DNA of 64,000 nt. It comes from Chloroflexota bacterium. GTDB taxonomy: Bacteria > Chloroflexota > Anaerolineae > Aggregatilineales > Phototrophicaceae. The stretch lies in assembly GCA_028873975.1 (NCBI GenBank), contig JAPPMO010000052.1, positions 60,764 to 124,763 of the forward strand. Reading direction: 5' to 3'. The notes under the pieces are model-generated. The model ran no database searches. It saw only the letters and a list, made by a program, of their open reading frames with translations, and was not told the origin of the DNA. Below, one piece after another: positions 9,577-18,394 of the stretch (its first letter is position 1; every line of letters starts with the position of its first letter). A program made the position numbers and the translations under genes.

Positions 9577-10587
9577 TCAAGAGACCTGCGCCTGCGCCGA
9601 TGCCCCCACGCGCGGGTCGAGCAGGCTGTACAAGATATCGGCGATGAAATTCATAAATACGATGATAAGCGCGATGAAGAAAAAGGCGCCCTGCGCCAGG
9701 GGATAATCGGCTTGCTGGACCGCCCGCACCAGCGTCCGCCCCAGCCCGGGCCAAGAGAATACGTGTTCAATCACCACATTGCCGCCGATGCTGTAACCGA
9801 TGCCCAGCGTCAGCGCGGTCAGCACCGGCAGCATGGCGTTGCGGGCCGCTGTCTGGATCATCACCCGCCACTCGCTATAGCCGGCCAGCCGACTCATCGT
9901 GACATAGTCCTGGTCCAGCACTTCCAGCATGTTCGAGCGCATCAGCAGCAGCGGCAGCCCGTGCAAATAAAGCGCCAGCGTGAAGGTCGGCAAGATCATG
10001 TGCCGCCAGAAGACCGGCGACATCAACTTGTCCCATTCCGTTTCCCAGCGATAGCGCACGATAGCCGGACCGATGCCGGAAGACGGCAGCAGTTTCAATT
10101 GGAAGGCGAAGAACGTCAGCAATAACATGCCCACCCAGAATTGCGGCGCCGCCCGCGTCATCAGCGTGAAAGTGGTGCCGACGCGCTCCAGCAGGCTGCC
10201 GCGCAGCGCCGCCATGGCGATGCCCCCCAGCACCCCCACGGCATACGCCAGCAGCAAAGAACTCAAGGTCAAATAGATCGTGTTTGGCAGGTCCGCGCGC
10301 AGGATGTCCATGACGCTCTTGCCGGAATAGCTAAAGGTTTCGCCCAGATCGAGTTTGAGCAGATTAAACAAATAAATGATATATTGTTCGCCCAGCGGCT
10401 TGTCGAGGCCAAAACGCGCCAGCAGCGCCGCTTCCTGCTGCTTGGTAAAGTTGATGTCGATGTAGCTGGCCAAGGGATTGCTCGGCGCCAAGCGAAACAG
10501 CAGGAAGAGCAGGGTGACTATGATCCAGAGCACCATGACGCTCTGCAAGAAACGCCCCAGGATGTAATAGACGACGCCGCGGTTCAT
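9577..10587 (-). CDS. Peptide ABC transporter permease, DppB/OppB type
   Basis: 336 residues from the ATG at 10587, chosen over an in-frame upstream start because AGAGGA lies six bases before it and the upstream DNA is a repeated hairpin. Six transmembrane segments are visible: the first at residues 10-30, the DppB-typical FRLAPSNPL loop after it, and the EAA-loop YVTMSRLAGYSEWR around residue 230. It ends with the conserved LLDPRV motif seen in DppB permeases. Partner of the DppC-type protein at 7103-8095 and of the binding protein at 11005-12726. Inner membrane. Confidence 0.92.
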   Translation of the reverse strand: MNRGVVYYILGRFLQSVMVLWIIVTLLFLLFRLAPSNPLASYIDINFTKQQEAALLARFGLDKPLGEQYIIYLFNLLKLDLGETFSYSGKSVMDILRADLPNTIYLTLSSLLLAYAVGVLGGIAMAALRGSLLERVGTTFTLMTRAAPQFWVGMLLLTFFAFQLKLLPSSGIGPAIVRYRWETEWDKLMSPVFWRHMILPTFTLALYLHGLPLLLMRSNMLEVLDQDYVTMSRLAGYSEWRVMIQTAARNAMLPVLTALTLGIGYSIGGNVVIEHVFSWPGLGRTLVRAVQQADYPLAQGAFFFIALIIVFMNFIADILYSLLDPRVGASAQAQVS

Positions 10588-11004
10588 TTCGTTCCTCTGC
10601 AAGTAGCTTGCAGGGGCGACCAATCTGGTCGCCCGCCGCCACAGTGAATTGTGCTTTCGGGCGACTTGCTAAGTCGCCCACTATAAGGCTTGTCCGCTAC
10701 TTCAAGCGCTAGCGCGTTTTTTCTACCCCATCCCCCGGCCCCTTCCCCGTAGCAACGGAGAAGGGGAGCTAACGTAGTGCAAGCTCGCTTGAAAACAGCA
10801 GTTATCGACGCTTGCATCAACAGAAAACTTGCGTTGACGCAACGTCGAAACAAGCTTCCCCCCATTGCTATGGGGGGATTGAGGGGGGTAGACCAAAGGC
10901 GGAAGCGAATCACCACAATACCAGACAAGCCCTACATTTTCTATGGAAGGGGGCCGCAGCCCCTTCCCACCGGTTAAACTTCCTGCGTTATTCAGCAAGT
11001 AGGC
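10588..11004. repeat. Intergenic hairpins and BIME-like repeat between binding protein and permease
   Basis: No gene. From right to left in the transcribed direction: a BIME-like G-rich pair at 10721-10892 (left hairpin centre CCGTAGCAACGG at 10747-10758, right hairpin CCCATTGCTATGGGG near 10860), and a cluster of perfect palindromes at 10597-10679. These include CTGCAAG/CTTGCAG, GGGCGACC/GGTCGCCC at 10614-10634 and GGGCGACTT/AAGTCGCCC at 10659-10679. Hairpins after a binding-protein gene often keep its transcript in excess over the permease transcript; that role is inferred. Confidence 0.75.
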
Positions 11005-12726
11005 CTACGGGTAAAGCAGTCGTCCGTCGTCGCCCCAGCTGTAGCCGGCGCCTTCCAGCAAGGCGCGCGCGCCCTCGATGCTATAGTCATAGGTCGGCAG
11101 ATCTTCGCATTGACGCCAGTATTCCAGCGCGGCCGAGACGAAGCTGTCCGCTGGCGCGGCCAAGCCATTGAAGATGTTGTCAATGATGAACTGCTGCGGG
11201 ATGGAATGCGCGACCGCCTGACGGAAAGTTACATCGTCAAAGGGCGCGTAACGCACGTTGAAGGCGAAGTAGTTGAAGCCGATGCTGATGGCCGAGAACA
11301 GATCGAGATGCTCGTTGTCCGCCACGATTTGCTGCAGCACGCCGGGATCACCAGGCCACTCCCAGAGGAAGTTCATCTCGCCGGACTGGATCTGACCCAG
11401 CGTCGCTTCCTGGTTCGGCAGCACGTTCATGATCCAGGCATCGATCTTGGGCCGCGCCCAATGGTCATCGAAAGCCTCGAGGAAGACGAACTCGTTCACG
11501 TCAAAGGCGATGTACTTGAAAGGACCAGAGCCGATCGGCGTCTCTTCCTGGATGCTATCGACATCGGCATCGTCCTGCTCCAGCAGGTCGTTGATGATCG
11601 GTTCCCAGATATGCTTGGGAATCAAGTTCAGCTTGGCCAGCGAGCTGGTCTCGAAGGCCGCTGAGGGTGTGTTCAGCGTGAAGCGCAGCGACAGGTCGTC
11701 GATGATCTCGATGTTGGCGACATTGCGGGCGAAGGGATGGTAATCCGGCGCTTCGGGACGGAACTCTTCGTTGCCTTCCTCGTCGGTCTGAGTGGTGCCG
11801 GCCAGCGCCGCTTCGAAGGAATAAGCGGCATCATCGGACAGCACATCTTCGCCGTCATGCCATTTCATGCCCGCGCGCAGGGTGACGACCACGTTCAGCG
11901 GGTCTTCCCAGACCACGCTCTCAGCCGCCCAGGGCTCGGCCACGCCAATGGGATTGATGCGCATCAGGCGGTCCCAGGTCATCTCGGTAACGCGGCTGGG
12001 CGCGTCGCCGGCGATCTCCAGCGGGTTGAAGGAATTCAGGAAGGAGGTCGTCGAGGTGATCAGCGTCTTGTCATCGGTAGTCGGCTCGATGCCGATCCAG
12101 GTCCAGAAGTTGTGTACGCCGATGCCAGCCTGCGTCGTGATGCTATCTGGATTGAAGACAGCGGTATTGACGACCTGCGGCGTGAGCGGGTGAATGAAGT
12201 AGGCGTTGACCATGTCGTTGCGGATGATCTGCTGCGCCTCGCAGATGATATCCAGGCGCGCTTCCTTGTCAGCCACTTCCACGCGCTGCGCTTCTGCCAG
12301 GGCGTCGTAGTCGGGATTGTTATAGCCGACAAAGTTGTAACCGCCGTCGCGGACGCTGGAATGGAACAGGTTGTAAGTGAACTCGTCCGGATCCGAGCGT
12401 TCGGGGCGGCCCACCATGCGCCAGTGCGTCATCTGGAAGGGACGCTCGGCGCGGCCTGCGCCTTCGACGCGGCTGTACCAGATCTCGTCAATCAACTGCG
12501 CCCAAGGGATGGCGCGGTGTTCAACTTCCAGCCCCAGTTCGCGCATATTCTCGACGACCAGGCGTGTGGTCTCATATTCGATCGGGCGCTCCGCCTGCGT
12601 CACCGAATGCACGATGATCGGCGGCACAGCTTCGCCCGCGCTCTGCGACGATACCGGCACAACCGCTATCATCACCAGGGCGAGCAAGGCGGCAATCACT
12701 GAAATTCTTGCCAGTTTTCTGCTCAT
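11005..12726 (-). CDS. Peptide-binding protein, family 5, with apparently permuted domain order
   Basis: 573 residues, ATG at 12726 after GGAG; an upstream in-frame start lacks a better site. A signal peptide occupies about residues 1-28, without a lipobox cysteine. Family 5 motifs are present but in swapped order. Residues 50-215 look like the usual C-terminal part: RLVVENMRELGLEVEHR, then NNPDYDALAEAQRVE and EARLDIICEAQQIIRND. Residues 216-573 look like the usual N-terminal and middle part: RLMRINPIG, LRAGMKWHDGEDV, TPIGSGPFKY, DDVTFRQAVAHSIP. The chain stops at EGARALLEGAGY, which normally precedes the piece found here at the N-terminus. The two other family 5 proteins in the window keep the normal order. 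Secreted, it would feed the permeases downstream. Confidence 0.85.
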   Translation of the reverse strand: MSRKLARISVIAALLALVMIAVVPVSSQSAGEAVPPIIVHSVTQAERPIEYETTRLVVENMRELGLEVEHRAIPWAQLIDEIWYSRVEGAGRAERPFQMTHWRMVGRPERSDPDEFTYNLFHSSVRDGGYNFVGYNNPDYDALAEAQRVEVADKEARLDIICEAQQIIRNDMVNAYFIHPLTPQVVNTAVFNPDSITTQAGIGVHNFWTWIGIEPTTDDKTLITSTTSFLNSFNPLEIAGDAPSRVTEMTWDRLMRINPIGVAEPWAAESVVWEDPLNVVVTLRAGMKWHDGEDVLSDDAAYSFEAALAGTTQTDEEGNEEFRPEAPDYHPFARNVANIEIIDDLSLRFTLNTPSAAFETSSLAKLNLIPKHIWEPIINDLLEQDDADVDSIQEETPIGSGPFKYIAFDVNEFVFLEAFDDHWARPKIDAWIMNVLPNQEATLGQIQSGEMNFLWEWPGDPGVLQQIVADNEHLDLFSAISIGFNYFAFNVRYAPFDDVTFRQAVAHSIPQQFIIDNIFNGLAAPADSFVSAALEYWRQCEDLPTYDYSIEGARALLEGAGYSWGDDGRLLYP

Positions 12727-12845
12727 GATTCGTTTTTCTCCATTTCTTCGTTTTCTTGACAATTGACAGTCGATTCAAGTTCAGCGGCGCCTCCTTCAAT
12801 TGCAATTCAATTCCTCAAATCTGAGAACGGGACTATGCGTATCTG

Positions 12846-13937
12846 TTAAACTACCGATAAATGCCCGATTCCGTCAACATGCGATATTGCCGCCTGTGGC
12901 GACATGGCATCCAGGCGCTTGATCAGCGCTTCCGCTTCTTCGCCTTTCAGCAACGCCGGATTGCCCAGGTCGTCCAGCAGGACAGGAACCAGACGATACG
13001 CGATTTCGCCCTCGTCGTCCAGTTCCGCGACGACGATGAGCGATTCCGACCAATTGCGATCCCGGCGCGCCAGGCTCAGTCCATAAGGCGCGTTGCGGCT
13101 GACGGGCGTCTCGGCAGCCGGTCCCTGGTTGTGATGAAAGACAAAATTGCCCAAACTGTAAAAGATCGGTTTGCCTTTGTAGATCTCGACTTCGCCCAGC
13201 GAATGCGGATGATGCCCGACGATGACATCCGCGCCGGCGTCGATCAGCGCGTGGCCGACCTCGATCTGATAATCCGCCAATCCATCCTGAAAGCGCGAAC
13301 GCCAGAAGGGCGGCACGCCCCAGTGCATGGCCACGACGATCAGATCCACGTCATACAAAACTGCCTCGATAGCGGCAAGCGCGCGCTCAATATCTTCCTG
13401 CCAGGCCCGCGTATGCACATAAGGGGCGCTGCCCGGCTGCTCCATACTGGCGTGGGGATCAACCGCGTAGGATTCCGAGACGTGGATCGGCGCCACGCCC
13501 GGGCGGTCGGGCCCCGCCGCCGAGAGCGGACCCAGCGTCGAAGCCGCGCCCAAGAAAGCCACATCGAAATCGCCCTTGCCAACGATCTTGGCTTCCCAAG
13601 CCAGATCGATAGTCAGTCCCGCGCCGACATAGGTCAGGTCCCGCTGGACAAAATGCGTCAAGGTGTCCACGAAGCCGTATTCGCCGTAATCCATCATGTG
13701 ATTGTTGGCCAGCGTCAAGACGTGGAAACCCATAGCCGTCACATCGTCCAGCAGATCCGGGGGCATACGCATGTTGATCCATTTTTCAATCGGCTCGCCG
13801 CCTTTGGTGACCGGGGTTTCCAGGTTGCCAAAGGCGAAGTCGGCCGACTTGAGCGCGTCAATAACTTCCGCCATTGCGCTGTTGTCGGGCAGGGGCTGCT
13901 GCAAGAATATGTCGCCCACCATCGCTACTGTAGCCAT
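12846..13937 (-). CDS. CapA-like metallophosphoesterase-fold protein
   Basis: 363 residues, ATG at 13937. It matches the CapA / poly-gamma-glutamate synthesis protein family: AMVGDIFL at residues 5-12, NLETPVT near 38, ANNHMMDYG near 76, MHWGVPP, GHHPHSLGEVE and FYSLGNFVF. These are the metal-site signatures of a calcineurin-like phosphoesterase fold. CapA proteins are usually membrane-anchored; here no signal peptide or helix is visible, so a cytoplasmic hydrolase is more likely than capsule synthesis. It lies 14 bases beyond the stop of the amidohydrolase at 13952-15151 and is probably co-transcribed with it. The substrate is not evident. Confidence 0.85.
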   Translation of the reverse strand: MATVAMVGDIFLQQPLPDNSAMAEVIDALKSADFAFGNLETPVTKGGEPIEKWINMRMPPDLLDDVTAMGFHVLTLANNHMMDYGEYGFVDTLTHFVQRDLTYVGAGLTIDLAWEAKIVGKGDFDVAFLGAASTLGPLSAAGPDRPGVAPIHVSESYAVDPHASMEQPGSAPYVHTRAWQEDIERALAAIEAVLYDVDLIVVAMHWGVPPFWRSRFQDGLADYQIEVGHALIDAGADVIVGHHPHSLGEVEIYKGKPIFYSLGNFVFHHNQGPAAETPVSRNAPYGLSLARRDRNWSESLIVVAELDDEGEIAYRLVPVLLDDLGNPALLKGEEAEALIKRLDAMSPQAAISHVDGIGHLSVV

Positions 13938-13951
13938 TGTCTTGCTGAGTC

Positions 13952-15151
13952 CTAAACTCTCGCGCCGCCTTTGTAAACGGCGGCGATATCGCGCAGGTTG
14001 CTGATATTAACCAGCGGATCGCCATTGAGCAGCAGCAGATCCGCGTATTTGCCCGCTTCTACCGTGCCAATCTCGTCATCCCAGCGCAAGACCTTGGCGT
14101 TGTTGCGCGTCCCGATACAGATCGCTTCCATGGCGGTCAAGTCATTCTCCACCAGCAGTTCCAGCTCGCGGGCCATGCTGAAGCGATGCGGCGCCAGGGG
14201 ATTGCCGCCGGCGTCGGTGCCGCAGCCCAAAAAGACGCCCTTGGCGCGGGCCAGAGCGATGGTCTGGCGGATCTGCTTGACGCCCTGCTCGATCATCGGT
14301 TTCCGCCGCTCGGCATCGGCTTTTTGCACCGGACTCAGCGGATAGCTCTCCAAATCGGGATTGCCCACGCCAACGGTCAGCACCAGTTCTGCGCCGTTCG
14401 CTACCATCATATCGGCTGTTTCTTCATCGAGGTAGGTGCCGTGTTCGATCGAGTCGACGCCGCCCAGCATGCAATTGCGGATGCCGCCGGTGCCGTGACA
14501 ATGCGCCGCCACCGTGCGCCCCATCATGTGCGCCACTTCGGTCACCGCGCTGATTTCCTCGACGGTGAGCTGGCTGGCGTGGATGTCCTGCCCGGGCGTG
14601 GCGCTGCCGCCGGTCGCCATCAATTTGACGATATCGGCGCCGGCTTTGATCTGCTCGCGCGCGGCTTTGCGCATCTCGTCCGGACCATCGGCTTCGCGGG
14701 CGATGAAGTGGGCATGCCCGCCGGTCATGGAAATGACGCGACCGGACAGCTTCATGCGCGGTCCTTGGATGAAGCCGCGGTTGATGGCATTGCGCAGCGC
14801 CATCTCGATGTATTGTTCGCCGCCGACATCGCGCACGGTCGTGACGCCCTGCGACAGCACGCGCTTGCAGATATCCACCGCCTCCAGCACCAGCTCATCG
14901 CGATGCTTTTCGAGCAGGGCGAAGACGCTCTCTTCGCCGTTGTAGCAGATGTGAATGTGGGCGTCGATCAAGCCGGGCAAAAGCCACTTGCCGCTGACGT
15001 CGATCTGTTCGCAGTCTTGCGCCGCCGCGGGCAGGTCGGCCGCGGACCCGACCCAGGCGATGCGCTCGCCTTCCACATATACGGCGGCGTTCGTCAGCGG
15101 CTCGCCTCCGTTTCCGTCGATGAGCGTTGCGCCGGTGAGTACAAATTTCAT
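13952..15151 (-). CDS. Metal-dependent amidohydrolase (imidazolonepropionase/prolidase-like)
   Basis: 399 residues from the ATG at 15151, which has GGAGGAGAAGG just upstream; a more distant start would lie in repeat DNA. The amidohydrolase (PF01979) metal site is complete: DAHIHI near residue 64, a candidate bridging lysine in DIVKLMATGG near 182, AAHCHG near 218, SIEHGTYL near 239 and GTDAGG near 312. The flanking beta-sandwich (TLIDGNGGEP at the start, KYADLLLLNGDPL at the end) is typical of cytosolic Xaa-Pro dipeptidase or imidazolonepropionase-like members. Together with the peptide transporter it probably hydrolyses an imported peptide or cyclic amide. Exact substrate unknown. Confidence 0.88.
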   Translation of the reverse strand: MKFVLTGATLIDGNGGEPLTNAAVYVEGERIAWVGSAADLPAAAQDCEQIDVSGKWLLPGLIDAHIHICYNGEESVFALLEKHRDELVLEAVDICKRVLSQGVTTVRDVGGEQYIEMALRNAINRGFIQGPRMKLSGRVISMTGGHAHFIAREADGPDEMRKAAREQIKAGADIVKLMATGGSATPGQDIHASQLTVEEISAVTEVAHMMGRTVAAHCHGTGGIRNCMLGGVDSIEHGTYLDEETADMMVANGAELVLTVGVGNPDLESYPLSPVQKADAERRKPMIEQGVKQIRQTIALARAKGVFLGCGTDAGGNPLAPHRFSMARELELLVENDLTAMEAICIGTRNNAKVLRWDDEIGTVEAGKYADLLLLNGDPLVNISNLRDIAAVYKGGARV

Positions 15152-15170
15152 TACCTTCTCCTCCATTTCC

Positions 15171-15210
15171 AACCCCACCCCCGGCCCCTCCCCGAAGCAT
15201 CAGGGAGGGG
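15171..15210. repeat. Single G-rich palindromic repeat
   Basis: One unit of the window's REP-like family, with the CCCCACCCCCGGCCCCTCCCC arm shortened in print to its core CCCCTCCCCGAAGCATCAGGGAGGGG-type hairpin at about 15186-15210. It lies between the racemase and amidohydrolase genes. The rest of the gap to 15311 shows nothing recognisable. Confidence 0.7.
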
Positions 15211-15311
15211 TGACTCTTCACTGTAGACTGTAACATGTTGAGCCTTGCGGGAAGGGCTTGGCATCTAATTGCTTTTCCGAACATTGTTCAGTGTCGATAT
15301 GGTCAAGCGGG

Positions 15312-16079
15312 CTAATTCTTGCTGTGATACAAATCCGCCGGCGACGATGCCAAGCCAGATGCGATCTTGGGCGGTGTCATGTAGGCGCGTTTGGAATGGC
15401 TCAAGCCGCTGCCCAGCATCGCTTCCATGAATTTCAGCTGCACCCGCGCCGGATTCAAGAAAGGCACCCCCAGTTCGGCCTGGCAAGCTTCGGGGATCTC
15501 CAGAAAGCCCATGCTCATGCAGCCGACGATCAGGGTATCGGCGCGGTCTTCCTTGATGGCTTTGCGTCCCTCTTCGATTGTAACCTCAATGGCTTGTTCG
15601 CGGTCGCGGTGCAATTCCAGCACCGGGATGTTCACCGCGCGGACGCTGGCCAGTTTATCGCCGCCGCCGCTGTTGCGCATCGTTTCTTCCAGCGGTCCGA
15701 TGACGCTGTCAGTCACCGTGATGACCGAGTAACGCCGTCCCAGCGCCGATGCCATGAGCGCGGTCGCTTGTCCCGCGCCCACCACGGGAATATCGACCAT
15801 TTCCCGCAGCGCGCCCAAGCCGGGATCGCCATAGCAGCCCAGCAAGATGCCGTCCCAACCGTCGGCTTGCAGTTCATGCGCCTTCTTGACCGTTTCCGGG
15901 ATGGACAGATATTCTTCGTACATGCTCTCGATGGAGCCGGGACCAGCCGGGATGTCAGTGATATCGACTTCGGTATGCGGCGCGGCGAAGCGCTGCAAAT
16001 ACTCGCGCCGCCGGCCGAGCTCGGCTTGACCTTCGGGACTGCGCCCCATGGGACCGGATACGAGGTAGATGAGTTTCAT
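15312..16079 (-). CDS. Aspartate/glutamate/hydantoin racemase family protein
   Basis: 255 residues, ATG at 16079. The two cysteines expected for a two-base cofactor-independent racemase are present: LLGCYGDPG near residue 82 and IVGCMSMG near 190, each at the end of a beta strand, as in hydantoin and Asp/Glu racemases (PF01177). The length fits the family. It sits in the same transcription direction as an M28 peptidase-like gene upstream and an amidohydrolase downstream, so racemisation of an amino acid or amino-acid derivative released from a peptide is plausible. The ectoine-utilisation protein EutA belongs to the same superfamily, but nothing specific supports that identity here. Confidence 0.85.
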   Translation of the reverse strand: MKLIYLVSGPMGRSPEGQAELGRRREYLQRFAAPHTEVDITDIPAGPGSIESMYEEYLSIPETVKKAHELQADGWDGILLGCYGDPGLGALREMVDIPVVGAGQATALMASALGRRYSVITVTDSVIGPLEETMRNSGGGDKLASVRAVNIPVLELHRDREQAIEVTIEEGRKAIKEDRADTLIVGCMSMGFLEIPEACQAELGVPFLNPARVQLKFMEAMLGSGLSHSKRAYMTPPKIASGLASSPADLYHSKN

Positions 16080-16097
16080 ATGTTATCTCCGTTTTGT

Positions 16098-16246
16098 GGG
16101 CGAGCCACTGGTTCGCCCCTAAGATCTTGATCTACCCCACCCCCCACCCCTCCCCGAAGCATCAGGGAGGGGAGCAAGAGTTTCGCTGACTCTGCATCTC
16201 GCCGAATCCTTCCCCCCATTGCAATGGGGGGACCGAGGGGGGTAAG
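16098..16246. repeat. Hairpin plus BIME-like repeat pair
   Basis: A GGGCGAGCC/GGTTCGCCC palindrome at 16098-16119 is followed by a BIME-like pair at 16131-16246, with outer inverted ends TCTACCCCACCCCCC and GAGGGGGGTAAGA. The second hairpin has the centre CCATTGCAATGG. It fills the gap between the M28-like gene and the racemase gene. Confidence 0.75.
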
Positions 16247-16252
16247 ACATAA

Positions 16253-18025
16253 TTAAATCTTTTCCAGGGCGGCGCGGGCGATATTCGCCGACGTCTCAAA
16301 AGCCCAAGCCACGCGATTGACGCCGCGCAGCAGATGCGTGCGCGTGACGCGGCGCATGTGATGATCGGCCTCGGCCAGGTCCAGCGCCGGCGCCAGATCG
16401 GGCAATTCCGGCACGCGCACGGCCGGCTCGTTGCGGAAGCGCCCTTTGCGCGTGTAGTTGATCAGCACCAGTTCCCGCGCCATGCCCAGCAGGGCGTCGT
16501 TGTAAGCGCGGACGCGCGGATCGTCAACGGCGGCATCGGCCAGCCCGGCTGACTCGGCATACAGACCGTCGAGCGCATCATTCAAGTCGGCCAGCGCCGC
16601 ATAGGCGGGACCGAAGTCCGCGTCCGCGCCGGCCGCGGACGCGTATTTGTCCAGGGTCGCTTTGAACTCGGCGGCCAGATCGCGGAAGTCATAGGGATGC
16701 AGCGGGTTGTTGAGCAGGCGCTGCAGCGCGGTGGCATAGACCCGCAGGTCCCGCATCAAGTTGTCTTTGTCGGCGATCTCCAAGGTATCATTTTCCGTAT
16801 GCCAGGCGATATTGGCGCCGCAGCCGCCGACCCCGTAAAAGCCCATTTCATCGATTTTCGCTTGGGGCATCGACGAGAGCAGCATGAACAGGCTCGAGAT
16901 GCCGATGTTATTGAAAGAATAGTCGCCGGCTTGATGCGGTCGGTCGCCGCTGAAGCCCTTGCCGGTGGAGTCCTTGACGGAGGTCGCCGCGAATGCTTCT
17001 ACCTCGCTCATGACCGTGACGCCGCGATATTCTGTCGCCCAGCGACAGCCGGGCGAATCGATATTCATCTGCGCCACGCAATCTCGCGCCAAGTCGAGCC
17101 CGAAGGCGTCGGCGTACCAGGTCGAGGCGCCGTAGCGGCCGGTGGAATGCCCGGACCACCAAGCCACGCGCAGGCTGCGCGCCATGCCGTCTCGATTGTC
17201 CTGGAAGATGCGAGCCAGTTCCAGCAGGGTGGCGTCGCCGACGGCGTTGTCGCCGATGCCGACATCCCAGGAATCGAGATGGCCATGCACCAGCACGAAA
17301 CGCTCCGGCTCGATGTTTCCCTTGATCTCCGCCACCAGGCAAGGGCACTCGAACCAGCCCTCTTTCAGTTCAGTGTGCAAGGTGACATTGAGCGCGCCCT
17401 GTTCCATCTGTTTCAACAGGTCTTCGCCATCGGGGCGATTGATCGAAAGGACCGGGATGGTCGGCTGGCGATGATAATTGTCCAGGTCGGGCGCGCCCCA
17501 GATGGTCGTGCAAATGCCCCAGTGGATGTCGACGCCGGGGTTGATGAAGATTGCGCCCTTCGCGCCTTTATTCTGGAAATACCAGACCGGCGGCGGACCG
17601 CCAAAGCCATCGACCACCACGATCTTGCCCTCGACATCCACATCGGTCGTCGGCGAGAAATCGAAGAAGTCGACGCTGCGTCCGGCGGCGAAACCTTCAA
17701 TGCGGACAGCCTCCCCGCTGATGCCGCCAGCCGGCGTGCTGATGGAAAAGCCGGGCGTTTTGGCGTGATAAGATTTGCCGCCCGCGGCCAGCGACGCGCT
17801 GACCGGCACGCTCAAGAAAAGCTCCGGCATGTGCATGGTGTGGGGGACGCCCAGCGCCGACAAGCGCTCGGCGATGTAGTTGAAGGCTGTCCGCTCGTCC
17901 TCGGACGACGATTCGCGCACCAGGCTGGTGAAACGTTCGATCAATGACCAAGGCTCGCGCGAGTCCAGCGCATCGAGCAAACTGTTTTCCAGATCGGCCT
18001 GCTTGGATTCGTAAAGTGCTTGCAT
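16253..18025 (-). CDS. M28-family peptidase-like protein with PA-type insert
   Basis: 590 residues from the ATG at 18025, which follows GGAGG by 11 bases; a TTG start 24 bases upstream is less likely. A protease-associated-like domain is suggested between about residues 90 and 235 (GKIVVVDGFGG, AKGAIFINPG). The M28 core begins with VHGHLDSWDVGIGDNAVGDA around residue 245, supplying the His and Asp ligands. The next motif reads WWSGHSTGRYGAS, where M28 peptidases normally have the Glu-Glu pair of general base and zinc ligand. Later motifs (QMNIDSPG, HTENDT) are present. No signal peptide. It is either a subfamily with altered catalysis or an inactive relative; first gene of the minus-strand block. 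Confidence 0.85.
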   Translation of the reverse strand: MQALYESKQADLENSLLDALDSREPWSLIERFTSLVRESSSEDERTAFNYIAERLSALGVPHTMHMPELFLSVPVSASLAAGGKSYHAKTPGFSISTPAGGISGEAVRIEGFAAGRSVDFFDFSPTTDVDVEGKIVVVDGFGGPPPVWYFQNKGAKGAIFINPGVDIHWGICTTIWGAPDLDNYHRQPTIPVLSINRPDGEDLLKQMEQGALNVTLHTELKEGWFECPCLVAEIKGNIEPERFVLVHGHLDSWDVGIGDNAVGDATLLELARIFQDNRDGMARSLRVAWWSGHSTGRYGASTWYADAFGLDLARDCVAQMNIDSPGCRWATEYRGVTVMSEVEAFAATSVKDSTGKGFSGDRPHQAGDYSFNNIGISSLFMLLSSMPQAKIDEMGFYGVGGCGANIAWHTENDTLEIADKDNLMRDLRVYATALQRLLNNPLHPYDFRDLAAEFKATLDKYASAAGADADFGPAYAALADLNDALDGLYAESAGLADAAVDDPRVRAYNDALLGMARELVLINYTRKGRFRNEPAVRVPELPDLAPALDLAEADHHMRRVTRTHLLRGVNRVAWAFETSANIARAALEKI

Positions 18026-18207
18026 ATTCGGTGATTCCTCCGTTTTCAAGTTCAGCCCGCGCCTGCCGCAGCCTGCGAAGATGACAAGGTCGAGCGAACT
18101 AAGTTATAGTCAGTGAGCGCTATTGTAACAAACCATTGGCGCCAGTTGCGAGTCGCGGGCAACACTCTATTCTTTATAGCAGGGAAGAAAATGTGAGGCG
18201 CGCAGCC

Positions 18208-18363
18208 GTGACTGATCGGGAGTTTATCATTGAATTGTTCTGTCGTGTAGATGATCGGATGAAAGCGAAAAAATCGGCGCGATTGCTCTGGCTGATCTTG
18301 CGCTTCTCCACTTCTTGCTGGCGGCGGATTATGTTATGGTCATTCCGCTCTATGAAGGATTGA
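18208..18363 (+). pseudogene. Possible transposase N-terminal remnant
   Basis: A short frame (GTG at 18208, stop at 18361-18363) begins with TDREFIIELFCRVDDRM, which resembles the start of DDE transposases of IS4/IS982-like type, then becomes unrelated sequence. At 18277-18290 the DNA reads GCGCGATTGCTCTG, close to the terminal repeat of the MITE-like elements at 63652-63794. The rest of the 18026-18394 gap holds nothing else recognisable. Assignment rests on recognition of a short stretch only. Confidence 0.35.
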
Positions 18364-18394
18364 TCCGAGTTGAGAAAACGAGACTTTTGAAACC

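Noticed and set aside
12861-13955. Long open frame antisense to the CapA-like gene
   Set aside because: High-GC codon use creates long antisense frames; the product has no recognisable domain and the sense strand has a clear protein family.
15312-16079. EutA of ectoine utilisation
   Set aside because: It lies far from the Eut-like genes, in another transcription unit, and only superfamily-level motifs are visible.
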